Source of the DNA: Cristatella mucedo
Lineage: Eukaryota > Bryozoa > Phylactolaemata > Cristatellidae
Reading direction: 5' to 3'
DNA: 64,000 nucleotides
NCBI GenBank assembly: GCA_009760855.2
Contig: WPIO01000034.1
Coordinates: 3,212,501 to 3,276,500 of the forward strand
Position 1 is the first letter of the stretch, and each line of letters begins with the position of its first letter. Position numbers and translations under genes: made by a program. Under the pieces are notes generated by a model. That model saw only the letters and a list, made by a program, of their open reading frames with translations, did no database searches and was not told the DNA's origin. This document shows, piece by piece, positions 49,110-60,204 of this stretch.

Positions 49110-49935
49110 CTGCACTGCGGTGGCACCGGTGTAGCAGCACACAAAAAGTCCAGCCACTCAGCTCAGGATGCTTCGCAAGCAATAGGAGCAAAGCACTGAA
49201 CAGTGTCTGAGTGACGCTGGCACGACGAGTCACATCCACAGGCAATCGTGTCTCTACTGGCATACCGATCATTCCGGGGCAGCGCCAGTGCCAAATGCTC
49301 AAGGCAAGAAGAGCCAGTGTGTCGTGCTGATCATCCTGCTTCATCAGCACAGGATGTTAAAATAACGACATGCAGACCCAGGCCCGCATTTCTGCACACT
49401 AGACAGGAATTTCGCTCACTAGCTCAGAGGCACCGGTAAGTCTGGCAAGGTAAAGGGGGAGAGCAGCCGCACACAGGTAGGTTGACCAGAGATTCAGCCA
49501 GGAGCCAAAGGTGGCTGGGACTGTGCAGCAGTCGCTTCTAAGAATTGCACCAATCTAAGAATTGCCCAAAGCTCCAGGGTACTGCAGGCAGAGAGCATCT
49601 GGTAGGGTGCAGCATCGAGGCTTGATGCAGAATACAGGCAGACTAGAGCAGACTGCTGAATTAAACAGGCCCCAATAAATGATATTAGTAATAATAATAA
49701 TAAAGTATACGAAGGAGGCACTTGGTGCAGGAGTCCTAGACACAGAGGAAAGCAGGACAAGGATCCGGTGGGAGTCCGTGATTGACAGTCCTAGAGAGGC
49801 TAACAAATCGAGCAATGAGTTTGGTCAAATCTACAGGGTCAAACAACTCGATAAAAGCAATCAAGTGTAAGTGGCCCTAGCTAGCTGGTCGAGAGAGAGA
49901 ATCCAGAGGAAGGAAGAGAGAGAGCGAGCAAGTGA
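49110..49935. other. Intergenic, nothing recognised
   Basis: A short (TAA)n run at 49687-49702 is not followed by a LINE tail. No coding evidence. Confidence 0.4.
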
Positions 49936-49937
49936 GT

Positions 49938-50028
<91 letters not shown>
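49938..50028. repeat. (GA)n microsatellite
   Basis: About 45 GA units, nearly perfect. Confidence 0.95.
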
Positions 50029-50030
<2 letters not shown>

Positions 50031-50317
50031 GATGAGAGAAGCAGAACGGCCCGACCTGGTGAAGCAGGCATGATTGCACGGTAGTGGTACGGCAGACTTA
50101 GCATAAAGGCTCTAGCAAGAAGTCAAACAAGGTCATCGGTGGGCAAAGGCCTGCAAAGAGGCAAAATGCAAATGTGAAAGGAAAATCATCAGTCGACAAC
50201 ACAGAGCAAGGTCATATATATATATGTGAAGTCGCACAGGTGAAGGGTTGGAGGTAATTGCGACGACGGTCACTGACTGACAACGATCGATCGCGAAGAC
50301 GATGAAATGCCTCAAGG

Positions 50318-50407
50318 CATCATGCTTCCTTTGCAGCAGATGTAAAGTGCCTCGAAAGAGATTAAGTTCTCCGAGGGTGCTATAGCAAATGTCTTATTAT
50401 TATTACA
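50318..50407 (+). mobile_element. CR1/L2-like LINE, terminal tail
   Basis: TGCTTCCTTTGCAGCAGATG, AAGTGCCTCGAAAGAGATTA, GAGGGTGCTATAGC, (TTA)n. 5'-truncated. Confidence 0.78.
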
Positions 50408-50524
50408 AGGCGGAAGGATTACTCTTGCCCAGGCAACACGGGTCAGGCGACCCACAATCGAGGTCTCCAAGCTCTTGACTCACGTCATTCGGTTCGTAAA
50501 CACTCTATGCGCACGGACTCCCAG

Positions 50525-51215
50525 CCCGTGCCATTAATTGTCTGCAACTGGTGTATAACTCAGCAGCTCGGCTGGTCTGTCGTCAACAGCAAAGCTGCCA
50601 CATTGCACCACGTCTGCTTGAGCTTCACCAGTTCCCCATCAAGGTTCAAATCGCCCTGAAGATCCTCTGTCATGCTTACATGAGGTCATGGCGCTGGCTT
50701 GCACCAGCCTACATGTCCTTGACCTGCTGGTGCTTCCAATACATGCTCATACCATCCGCTCATCGGTGACCAGTCGTCCGGCCCTTCTTTCACAATAAAT
50801 TATGATCTTTTTGGTGATTGAATCTCAGTTCATATGCAGTAAAGTCTGGAACTTGCTTGTGGCCTCGGTCACTACATGCAATGACTTTGCATCAAGTCTC
50901 AGCTCAAGAGACACCTATCCCACTCAGCTGTCCCAAAGCCCAAGTGAACTCATATTTTTGTTCCTGCATGCTTAGCATGTTTAACTGAGCACGATTCACA
51001 GCGAAATGTCAAGCAGGTGGCCCCCAGTGTCTTCTTGTATTCCTTAGCATTCTACTAGCCAAAGCATGCTACTTGTTTGCACTTCCCTGCTAGTCTAAGC
51101 ACGATATCGTGCAGGTCATTAACCTAATGGCAATTTATTCTCTTGCAGCCAGCTTGAACGCACCTGGATAGAGATAGAACTCTCTCGGGGCCCTATACAA
51201 ACGATCTACTATTAT
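50525..51215 (+). mobile_element. Second LINE family, 3' end
   Basis: Plus translation: QLVYNSAARLVCRQQQSCHI, APRLLELHQFPIKVQIALKI, WLAPAYMSL; then a different 3' UTR and a tail GCACCTGGATAGAGATAGAA, CTCTCTCGGGGCCCTATAC that follows the same pattern as the main LINE tail. Confidence 0.8.
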
Positions 51216-51219
51216 TGTT

Positions 51220-52000
51220 CTCATCATGTGCTGTCACTGATATAGAATGTGCCACACCAGCTCATAGCTGCCACCGCAGAGAATGTGCGGCTCCATCAGA
51301 CTCGTAGCACAGAGCAGGTGCGCACTACACTGCGCTCAGGGAGCGCCGGTCAGAGGGTCAGAGAGCTCCATCAGCAGGTGCCGACGGTCAAATCGAGCTG
51401 CTTAGGAACCAGTCTTCAGGGGGTGGGGGAAGTGGCTTAGACTGGACGGCTGGGTTTCCCCGGGGAAAGGGCCACGAATGGGGTCTAAAGAGACATGCCA
51501 GGCAGGGTCCCTCCACGATGCACCTGTGTCGGTATCTCGGGCAGCGGGGAGCTAAAGCCTTTCTAGATCCGCCTGGCTGCAAACCGGCTTTATAGAAAGT
51601 TAAATGGACTCGAACCACGGTTACTAGCCATATAAAGTCAGCCGTGTCGCATTTCATTCTTTCTCTGCCTTCCAGCACACAGCTCGGGAGTCAAGTGAGT
51701 GACACAGTTTCAATAAGCTGCATGCATCCTAGCCTAACGCACAAGGTCCGTCTCACAATCCAAGCTTCTTCCTGACACGATATTTTCTTGGACAAGTCCA
51801 CCAGAATACTGCAAGCGTAGCCGTCCATTGTAACTGTAAGTAAATTTACATATTCTCGGTCTTGTTATAAGAACCAAGCTGCATCTCTGAGAAATCTATG
51901 AAATGACACCGATCAATTTTTTTTTTAACTTACATGCAGCAAGACTGAGAGGCAAGAGTGTCCGAGACGTCAAGGAAGCTTCTTACAAACCACCTGTTCC
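51220..52000. other. Intergenic, nothing recognised
   Basis: No repeat family or gene could be supported. Confidence 0.4.
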
Positions 52001-52008
52001 TCTCGTGC

Positions 52009-52087
<79 letters not shown>
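52009..52087. repeat. (GT)n microsatellite
   Basis: About 38 GT units. Confidence 0.95.
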
Positions 52088-52739
52088 TGTGTGTCCCACC
52101 TTGGTCAGCAGAGAGGAAGTTCTCCTAATGTCACTCTCGTGACCTCTGGTCACATCTACTTATTTAAGTCAAGATTTAGCTCCTCTACACATCTTTGTTA
52201 CTGGGTCGCTACTCCCAAACGACACAAGCCGGAATCCGTGTCCTTGGGCGACTTTCACAGCACCGTGAAGAGTAAGTAGCCTCACTAACATTTGAGTGCC
52301 TGTGCACCACTGACCAAAAATGCAATCGGAAATGTAGGATTCGTACGAGTTAGCACTGCTGGTGACAAACGCTGCACAAACAATCAACTTCGCACACAGT
52401 CTCGAATCGCGCCCGAGAGCTCAGTATGGACACGTGCGGAAGAGGGATGAAAACGTGACCTCGACCTTGACGTGCAGAAGTGCACAGCCTAGTCGTTTGC
52501 TATGCATGGCTCGCTCGTCAGGATGACACTTCGCTGGTCAGCTAACTCCAACTTCACCGCGCTCTAACAATTCAACCAAACAACGTACTTAGCAAGCAAA
52601 GCGTAAGCAAGTCGTAAGCAAGCCAAGACGGTGGCGCGAATCGACTCCTACAATCATGGCTTTCCTGCGCTACTGTTACAGTAGCCTGGAGTTTTTTGGG
52701 AGTGACCGGGTAACCCGCTACAACGGCTTAGGTTTTTTC

Positions 52740-53327
52740 CCAACTTGACTCTTCTCCGGCAAGCCGACTTTCCGGCTCGGCAGCCGCTTGCCTGCACTTC
52801 CGCTACCTGCCCGGGCGGCGGCCCGACCGACCGGCGCCAGCTGAGATGCCGTGGCCACGGACCCGAGTGCAGGCAAGGCATCGTTGCCTTACGATGGAAA
52901 AGATCTGGGGAAGGAGGGCAGCACGCTCTCGGCTGTTGCTCTAGGGCCGTACAAGTCGCGCCGGCTGTCGTGTGCCCCACTTCTTAGCTTAGTCACCCTC
53001 CTTGCTGTCCGGCTTGGCGCTTGCGCTGAGCACACTTCGGACCGGCCTGCAGGTCCGAAGGGGGCCGAGTTACGCCCACTTCTCGTATATCACGGACATG
53101 GACTAAGCAAACTCGCTCACGGGACTGAGCTTTCTCTACCTTACAGTGGCAAGAACGCTGAGTTCGTCAGCGAGTCCCGAGCAAATATGCTTTCACTGAC
53201 AACCAGGGACAATCCGACAACTGCTCGAATAGCACCCCTCATGGTGAGTATGAGAGACCGAGGTTCAGTAACCATAGCTGCAAGGCTACATCTGTTTAGT
53301 CAAATCCGCCTATTTTCAGCTTCATAA
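52740..53327 (+). other. Unassigned open frame, possibly from a mobile element
   Basis: A GC-rich plus frame open from GTG at 52851 to 53327 (about 158 codons; no ATG at its start). It contains two related motifs, ASLPYDGKDLGKEG and LSLPYSGKNAEFVS, about 100 residues apart, and a hydrophobic stretch SLVTLLAVRLGA. Its end overlaps the start of the LINE copy at 53297. No family recognised. Confidence 0.3.
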
Positions 53328-54095
53328 CATTGCTAAAATTCGGGCTTGTTTAGATAAAGATACCGCATTTAAGTTGGTCCATGCATTCGTGACATCCCAT
53401 CTCAACTTCTGCAACTCACTGCTTACTGGCCTACCAGCATGTGCGATCAGGCGATTGCAGCTGGTGCAAAACTCGGCAGCTAGACTTGTCTGTCGTGAGC
53501 TTCGCAGTTGCCACATTACTCCACTTCTCGCCGACCTGCACTGGCTACCAGTCAAGCAACGGATTGACTTCAAGGTTTTGTCGCTCACTTTTAGGTCACT
53601 TCATTCTATGGCTCCAGCCTATCTCTCCGACATACTCCCCCATCAGGCCAAGCATCGTACCACCCGCTTTTCGGAATCCAACAGTCTACAAATACCTCGT
53701 ACAAACCTTAAATCCTTTGGAGACCGTGCATTTAGTTCGTATGCTCCCACAGCCTGGAACTCCCTCCCGACCTGCGTCAGAACATCCCCTGACCTGACCA
53801 CATTTAAAAGGAACTTCAAAACACACCCATTTAGGACAGCATTTAGTGGGTCCCTGTAAATCGTCCTTGATGTACTTATGCGTGCTGACACTGTGCACGC
53901 TGCCACTAACCACATTTGCATGCTGACCCTGTGCATGTCACCCCTAACCATATTATTCATTTCGTTTGTTTTTCAAGCATGGTTTTACTTACCATTCAAT
54001 TGCATTTCACTTTGCAGCAAATGTAAAGCGCCTAGAGAGAGATTAAGTTCTCTGAGGACGCTTTATCAAGTGCATTATTATTATTATTATTAGTC
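53297..54095 (+). mobile_element. CR1/L2-like LINE, 3' end with intact C-terminus
   Basis: Plus frame is open from the join at about 53297 to the stop at 53857: FVTSHLNFCNSLLTGLPACA, HITPLLADLHWLPVKQRIDF, YAPTAWNSLPTCVRTSPDLT, FRTAFSGSL. Then 3' UTR with both TGCTGAC blocks, hairpin and (ATT)n to 54092. The best-preserved C-terminus in the window, so probably a young copy. It is antisense to eIF4E2, just below its stop. Confidence 0.93.
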
Positions 54096-54200
54096 TTCAT
54101 TACAACACATGCAAGACGACAGGCAGAAAGAAGATCGCTGAATCCTCAGCATAGCCGATCACGTGAAATTCCTTGTTTATCATCCGAGGACGCAATCTAC

Positions 54201-54341
54201 TCACTTGAGACTGTCATTGTGAGTCTTGTACTCTATAACAGTGTTTGGCGGCAAGTTCAGCACCCGACGAAGTGTATCGCGCACTCGCGTGTTAACGAAC
54301 TGGTCGCAAGCATTCCTGTTCCAAAGAGACAGTATGTCCTC
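54201..54341 (-). CDS. EIF4E2: eIF4E2 exon 5 and stop
   Basis: Acceptor CCTTTGATAG; 46 codons from EDILSLWNRN to THNDSLK, then TGA. The last codons overlap a consensus donor (CTCAA/GTGAGT), so a further 3' exon replacing the stop is possible (see findings). An antisense LINE copy begins about 105 bp downstream. Confidence 0.93.
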   Translation of the reverse strand, partial: EDILSLWNRNACDQFVNTRVRDTLRRVLNLPPNTVIEYKTHNDSLK

Positions 54342-57183
54342 CTATCAAAGGAAATTAGATATTGAGCAACTGCAGTCATCACGTAGCATCGACAATAGTG
54401 CTTTCAAATTCCCTGTAGAACGAAGGCATACAAATGGTACTCACAACGAGCACAATGAACACAGTCGTGCCATCATGCTCTTTCTCCCTGTCTGTCTGTC
54501 TCTCACTCTCATATACCTTGTTATCTGACGAACAGGTGCTCACTCACTCGAACGACCACAATTATGAGTAAAGCAAAAGCATAATCACGGCAGAGCCGAT
54601 GTTGGCTTTAGATGGCCGTTAAATCGAGCCCTAACAGTAGACAAGGAAAAAAATGCACAGTACAACGTACAACGTTGTACTCCGTACAACGAGTGAAAAA
54701 TAATAACAAAGCCGTGTAGCATCGCTAATGGGACTATGGCACCCTCACATATCCGACGGTAAACGACAAGGGGAGAGGATGGCAAGCCGAGGAGCGGTTT
54801 ACACGCAGTTGTTTCCACGGCAATCTTGCAACAGATTATTACGCAGTTTTATTTGACGCACACTCGGCGGCGGTTGCTCATCAATTAAAAGTAGGGAATA
54901 ATTTTGTTGCTGGTGATGCTCTCCCCTGGGTATAGTAAAGGTCTAGATTGCTGCCTCCCCAGGGTGGGTAAGGAGTTGGCCAATGTCCACCACCTGGCTC
55001 TGACACTGCACCAAGGCGAAGTTCCAACACCGGCTGCCACAAACAGCCGTCTCGACCCAGGGGGAGATAAGTGATGGTGTAGCCCAGACTAAGCCAAGGA
55101 GAGGCCCCAACCCTGACCTTGCCAGGAGAAGCCAGCCAAGCCCACGCCTTTCACCAGCGGCCCAGATGGCAGCCGCACGGCGAGTCTGGCAGCACACAGC
55201 TTAGCCCAATCGCCTTCGAGCGCCTGCTCAGAGTCCGGAAGGCAAGCAAACTGTGACCGTGCAGGCAGGACGGAACAGTACAATGTTAAGCGACATTTTT
55301 CAACAAAGCATGGCGACAGGTACAACAGCCTGACTGGTCAACTTGAAATTGATCGCGTAAACTCGTTGAAACAGAGCGTCATCGGACAGCAGTCATTGTT
55401 TACAGCAGTCAGCAACAAGTCTGAAGCTTCAACCAAAGTAAGTTTTTTAATAGCTGAAGCTATAGCTAAGCGGGAAAGCATTTTCCGATGGTGAATTTGT
55501 TAAGGAATACCTCATCCTGTTTAATGGTGTGGTATGTCCAGAATAGAAGTCAGAAGTAGAGAAAGTCAGTCTTTCTCATCAAACGGTTGCGAGAAGAGTT
55601 GACGAGCTCGCATCCAACATAGAATTTCACTAAAAGACTTGCTGTATGCGAATTTTATTCTCTTGTGCTCGACGAAAGCATGGACAATAGCGATACGGCT
55701 CAACTGGAACGGCGTGAAGGTCGCCGGGCCGGCACCATCGTACCTGGTAGCGCAGAGACACGACGGCTCCGCACACCTCCTCTCCGAGCATGAACTGCTC
55801 GCCCAGCATGGCCATGATGAGCAGCTCCCAGCAACGCGAGGCCACGCCCTTCTTGAGGCGTATAATCCATTTCCCTCCATTCTTGTTCGCTTCGTCCTAA
55901 GAAGCAAGAGCGAAGTAGGCACAGCGAGCTGCCACGGTGGCAGCGGCTCGAGAGCTATCCTCGGGAGGGGGGGGGAGGGAGGGAGGGGGCGAAGGCCCAA
56001 CGAGTGAAAGCGCCCCAGCCCTCAATCACCCCTCTCTCTCCCCCTCCCGTGCGAGTGTACCAGTCTCGGGGCGAGGCAGTTCGACAGGACCAGGCGAGAC
56101 ACGCGCACGCTGGAAGCCTGTAGCCACCAAGCCTGCCGCTGCTGCTGCTGCTGGCTCAGAATGCACTGGACATGCCCACCGAATGAGGAAGTGCAGGAGA
56201 GGAGCTGCTGCTTCGGCGTCTGTTCTCACCTCCCACATCGGTGCCACGCCCTCTTTGAACAAATGATAGTCGCAATGACCTGTCAGCTCGCTAGGTCGCA
56301 CCATGTGACTGTAGAAGGCCCAGAACTGCTCCACCTGCTCGCGATTAAAGCCAAGGAAAATGGAATCGTGCCCCAGGGCACCATGCCGACGATGCCCCGT
56401 GGCCGACTAAAGCGCGCAGCATGTACCCTTGCTTCGGCAGCAGCAGCAGCAGCAGCGAGGGCACATGCTGAATCGTCGCGTCGCCTGCAGTCAGCAGCAG
56501 CTGCCAACAGCAGCAGTAGTCAGCAGCAGCAGCAGCAAAGCTCACCGATGCAAAGGATCCGATGCGTTTAAGGCTCTGGTCATAGCTCAGCGATGATTTT
56601 CCAGGGCTTTTCCTCGAGAACCAGAACGAGTAGTTATACTGAAGCCTGTGCTCACCAGCTCCGGGCTCCACCGGTTTCTTAAATTAAGAAACATCACCAA
56701 CGAATGTGAAACCCGCTGGTGGCCTCGTCGACTGACGGCAGAGAGTGGACGGGCGGCGGCAAGCGAGCGATGCCCGGCCGATAAGCCGGGTTGGTGAAAA
56801 GGCCATGATCAGACGCCAGTGCTCTGCAGCGGTTCGGGCAGTTACTGTGAACAGGCAGCAGGCAGACCGATCACAGTGATTGCTTAACGACTCGGTCAGC
56901 AGGGGGAGGGGGGAGGATGAGGATGACGGCTCGTAGCTACGAGCAAAAGACGAAAACGAGGAAATCAAGGGGCTAAATAGAGACAGACACGCACCAGATT
57001 CTCGGCGTCTTTCTTCAGAGCCACGAGGTCTTTGTTGACAGCGGCCACGGCAGCAGTGGCTGCTGCCGCCGCCGCTGCCACATTACTGCTATCGCTGCCG
57101 TTGCCACCCCCACCGTCGTCGTTGCTGCTGCTGCTGCCACCATTATCGGCTTCGTTTCTCTCCGGCTCCTCCTCGTCCTGCAT
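54201..57183 (-). CDS. EIF4E2: eIF4E2 / 4EHP, cap-binding translational repressor, 5 exons
   Basis: Exons: 57183-56995, 56677-56546, 56334-56230, 55896-55744, 54341-54201. All junctions are phase 0 with AG/GT borders, giving 239 residues plus TGA (the human protein has 245). Recognised by YNYSFWFSRK, VEQFWAFYSHMVRP, HLFKEGVAPMWE, GGKWIIRLKKG, MAMLGEQFM and RDTLRRVLNLPPNT. Tyr95 and Trp141 occupy the positions of human Tyr78 and Trp124, which stack the m7G cap. Known role: binds capped mRNA without recruiting eIF4G, so it represses translation with partners such as GIGYF proteins. The first exon is less certain than the others because this family's N-terminus is variable. Confidence is very high for exons 2-5. 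Confidence 0.95.
54342..55743. other. eIF4E2 intron 4
   Basis: 1.4 kb between exons 4 and 5; no repeat or exon recognised. Confidence 0.6.
55744..55896 (-). CDS. EIF4E2: eIF4E2 exon 4
   Basis: Acceptor GCTTCTTAG, donor GTACGA; 51 codons from DEANKNGGKW to AVVSLRYQ. This is the most conserved part of the eIF4E fold in this copy, nearly identical in pattern to the vertebrate protein (GGKWIIRLKKG, AMLGEQFM, GEEVCGAVVS). Confidence 0.95.
56230..56334 (-). CDS. EIF4E2: eIF4E2 exon 3
   Basis: Acceptor GCGAGCAG, donor GTGAGA; 35 codons from VEQFWAF to GVAPMWE, including the cap-stacking Trp141. Human has Lys where Ala precedes PMWE here. Confidence 0.95.
56546..56677 (-). CDS. EIF4E2: eIF4E2 exon 2
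   Basis: Acceptor TTAATTTAAG, donor GTGAGC; 44 codons from KPVEPGAGEHRLQYNY to IGSFAS. Contains Tyr95 in SYDQ, the equivalent of the human cap-stacking Tyr78, where canonical eIF4E has Trp56. That marks the 4EHP class. Confidence 0.93.
56995..57183 (-). CDS. EIF4E2: eIF4E2 exon 1 (probable): acidic and low-complexity N-terminus
   Basis: ATG at 57183, 63 codons, donor GTGCGTG, phase 0, matching exon 2. Begins MQDEEEPERNEADN, then Ser/Gly and Ala runs, then NKDLVALKKDAENL. An acidic, poorly conserved tail is usual for 4EHP. The final segment also resembles the start of G-protein beta-5, an alternative I could not exclude, but no further beta-5 exon is visible. Confidence 0.6.
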
Positions 57184-57479
57184 TGTCAGGCTGCAAGCAC
57201 GGTGAGCCGGATGTGCATAACTGGCATCCGAGCACGATTGATCAATAGAACGCACGAATGAAAGGGGGCTCGTGCAGCGCCCAGCAAGACCCGGATGGCC
57301 GACAGGGCCCCAGCCATTTTAACGTGCATTACGTAATAGCAGCAGGGCAGATGCCATCTGATTAATTAACATTAATGCTGGCGGTGTGGACGGTTCGAGG
57401 GTCACGAACCTGCCATTATCTGACTGCCGGGAGAGTGAGGCCAGAAACTCACGATAACGGCTAAAAGCATGCATGACTG

Positions 57480-57546
57480 ACACAAACGCGCACACGCACG
57501 CACACACACACGCCCGCGCACACACACACGCCCGCGCACGCACAGC
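57480..57546. repeat. CA/CG-type minisatellite
   Basis: ACACACACGCCCGCGCAC units upstream of eIF4E2. Confidence 0.8.
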
Positions 57547-57617
57547 TGCTGAATGCAGTACCAGCATTATCGGTCCAAGAGAAAAGCCTTTCTGACACAC
57601 TCACTTCTGACTGGCGT

Positions 57618-57932
57618 CACATCCCCTGACTTGACGACATTTAAAGAGAAGCTAAAACACATCTATTTGTCATTGCATTTGGTGGATCCACGTAACTTGT
57701 CCTTTGTGTGCTTTTAAGTGCTGACACTTTACATGCAGCTACTAACCATATTTGCGTGCTGACCTGTGCATATCACCTCTAACGATGTTATGCTTGTTGT
57801 CATTGAGCATGTTGCTATTAACCATTCGATCATGCTTCCTTTGCAACAAAAGTAATGTGACCAGAAAGAGATTACGTTTTCCGAGGGCGCTTACAAATAT
57901 ATCACTTATTATCATTATTATAATTATTATTC
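57618..57932 (+). mobile_element. CR1/L2-like LINE, 3' end
   Basis: TCCCCTGACTTGACGACATT coding end, diverged 3' UTR, tail with GACCAGAAAGAGATTACGTT, GAGGGCGCTTAC and ATT end. Hairpin stem damaged. Confidence 0.82.
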
Positions 57933-58276
57933 TTCTAGCCGGCGTGCGGCTGGCCTTCACGGCGCCAGCTACAGCAAACTGCGAGGCGTCAGAAGTCATC
58001 GCTTCCAAAATACACGTGCGAGAGGCCGCGTTCCATCTTCGACTGTATGTACAGGCAACTTAAAGCATGCGATCCACGGTAAGATCAGAGGGTACACACC
58101 AAAAACGTTAACTGAACACAAGCAAACTCTTATCTTTTTCAAAAAACACGCTACGCGGCGCCTGCACACTTACTGGTGATGAGATTTCATGCGTGGCTCT
58201 TCAGTGTCTATATCGACGGTAAGCCAGCGGCTCAATAATACGCCGGCCAACCCGAAGTTGCAACCGACACGGGTGA

Positions 58277-58756
58277 GACACGCTGGTACACAGCCTGCTG
58301 AACAGCCGGCTACAGGAGGCCGGAACCGGCAGTACGGACCGATATCCGCCGGAAAATTTTGACCGGCCGGAAATGTACAGATCGCTGTATTATAATTATG
58401 GTCCCGAGGTGGCGCACGAGTACGGCCACTTTATCTCGATTACCACGTATATAGATGTCAGCAGGCACTTGCGCAATCCTAGCGCATCTATATCCGGATC
58501 ATGTGAGATGGATACTCGCAAATTAAGACTTCGAGTTTCCAAAAACTTACGCTTCAAATTTGTTATTCATGTATGGGGTTGCTTCTATTCTCTGATTATC
58601 AGGGGAAAGCACTCACACCCGGCGAGCCGACACGGATGTTTACAATATGGCTACTATTCGGGCAGTAAACGTGCGTCCCAGTGGCCACTGCATGCACTCT
58701 TATGTGATCCAGCTTCCCATTGGGCTGTTCGGTGGCAATGGCGGCGTCCATAAGTA
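58277..58756 (+). other. Unassigned open frame
   Basis: Open from 58277 to 58753 (about 159 codons): SRLQEAGTGSTDRYPPENFD, then RSLYYNYGPEVAHEYGHFIS. The first half has protein-like composition; the second half overlaps the candidate exon on the other strand. An upstream CACAG at 58289-58293 could be an acceptor. No family recognised. AHEYGH lacks the H-E-x-x-H pattern of zinc peptidases. Confidence 0.25.
58617..58751 (-). CDS. Candidate first coding exon of an unknown gene
   Basis: ATG at 58751, 45 codons without stop, then consensus donor GTGAGT in phase 0. Sequence starts MDAAIATEQPNGKLDHIRV and ends IVNIRVGSPG. CpG-rich DNA lies upstream (58860-59560), as for a promoter. No partner exon was found in the 1.4 kb down to eIF4E2, so it may be spurious or splice further away. 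Confidence 0.35.
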
Positions 58757-58859
58757 CGCGCGAGAGGTTGCATTCAATTATCGATGATATTGAACTCCTA
58801 ACACGGTACGTGGCTATCATTTTCAATTATTTAGCAAAAAATTAGTCACGATAGAGAGC

Positions 58860-59770
58860 AGATTAGCTCGCTCTCACGGTTAGTCGTGCTGGCAGCCTCT
58901 TTTTAACAGACGGCTCTCTCTCGCGTCTGTTGGTGCCGCCGGCTAGCGCTAGCGACCTCTTGCTGATGCTGTGTCTAGCGGTGCGGATCCATCCTGGTTA
59001 AACGGGCTCGGGAGACGGAAGGAGCTTGTAGGATTAGGTACCTGGTACCGGATAATTCATCCGACTCCCTTCCGTCGAGAGCGCGAGACGCTGCTGTGTC
59101 TAGGTCCCCGGTATATCCGGAATGCTAAATGCCTCTTACGTTTGGCAGGCAGCTATCCCGCCGTGCGTTAGGGTGCGTTGCAATCGCGACGAGCTACTCT
59201 GCGTGGTCGAAAGCCGCGGCTTGCGCCGGACTCTGCCTCGGACTTTTGCGTGTCCGTAATCCCGAGCCACCGCGTCCTGCGTTTGCTGAGCCGCTCAAGT
59301 AATCTGCGGCAAGGCCTCTTAATTTATCGGGATTTTCTTTCGCGAAGCGCGCAGAATTGAGCTGCCTCAGTGCATCTCGAAGGATTCGAAGCGCGGAACA
59401 TTGGCTCCGCCATCTGGAGGACTGTATAGTTCCTCTTTAAAAAGAAGCGAGTAAATTTGGTCACCTTCCCCACGTAAAGTTGCGTCTCACCGTACGCTCC
59501 GCACCGTACGCATTGCTAGGACCTCGCGAAACATTCTCCCGTTGTGTGGATTCTGTAACGTTCCCAAAAACCTACGTGCGTGCGTGGATTCTCAGTTTAT
59601 TTAGCATATCAATCGCACGCAGTTTAAACTATACGATATTGCTGTCGGTAACTTTCAAAAAAATGTCCCCACAATTGAAGAATCGAACTCGTGCTGCAAT
59701 AAAATCTGCCGAGGAAATCGACGATATTTCTGAGTAGGGTACGCTCCAGTCGGAAGTCTTGGTCCAACCA
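58860..59770. other. CpG-rich stretch without recognised gene
   Basis: Moderately GC-rich with many CG. A plus frame at 59480-59737 ends MSPQLKNRTRAAIKSAEEI.., unsupported by any family. Confidence 0.3.
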
Positions 59771-59774
59771 ATGT

Positions 59775-60092
59775 TAATGTTATTATTATAACAATAGCAC
59801 TATCATATCAATTAATCATTTCTTACAAGACCCATGAGAACTAAATCTCTTTCTAGGCACTTAGCATATGCTGCAAAGGAAGAATGTCGATTAGTTAGTT
59901 ATAGTATAGTTATAGTTATAGTATGCACAATGTCAGCACGAATGAGTACTCCGAGTACAACTCGTGCTGCCGGAGCAAATGCTGTGAGTAGCGGGTACAG
60001 TTTTTTTTTAGCATGTTTTAAATGTCAAGTCAGAGGTTGTCATAACGTCAGCATGGTAGAGTCGGCCAGTTGATTCCAGGCTTCCTGGGGAA
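59775..60092 (-). mobile_element. CR1/L2-like LINE, 3' end
   Basis: Minus orientation: tail (AACTAAATCTCTTTCTAGGC), shortened 3' UTR with a TAGTTATAG tandem replacing one block, and coding end up to the W-N-S-L region. Confidence 0.78.
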
Positions 60093-60204
60093 CTAAATGA
60101 TGAATGCTGGCGGCACGATCTCTGGTGGTTTGGCCACTGTAAATGTAGCTGAGTGCACCAACTTCCAGAGAAACTTCTTTGCTAGTCGTAGATAATAAAT
60201 AAAT

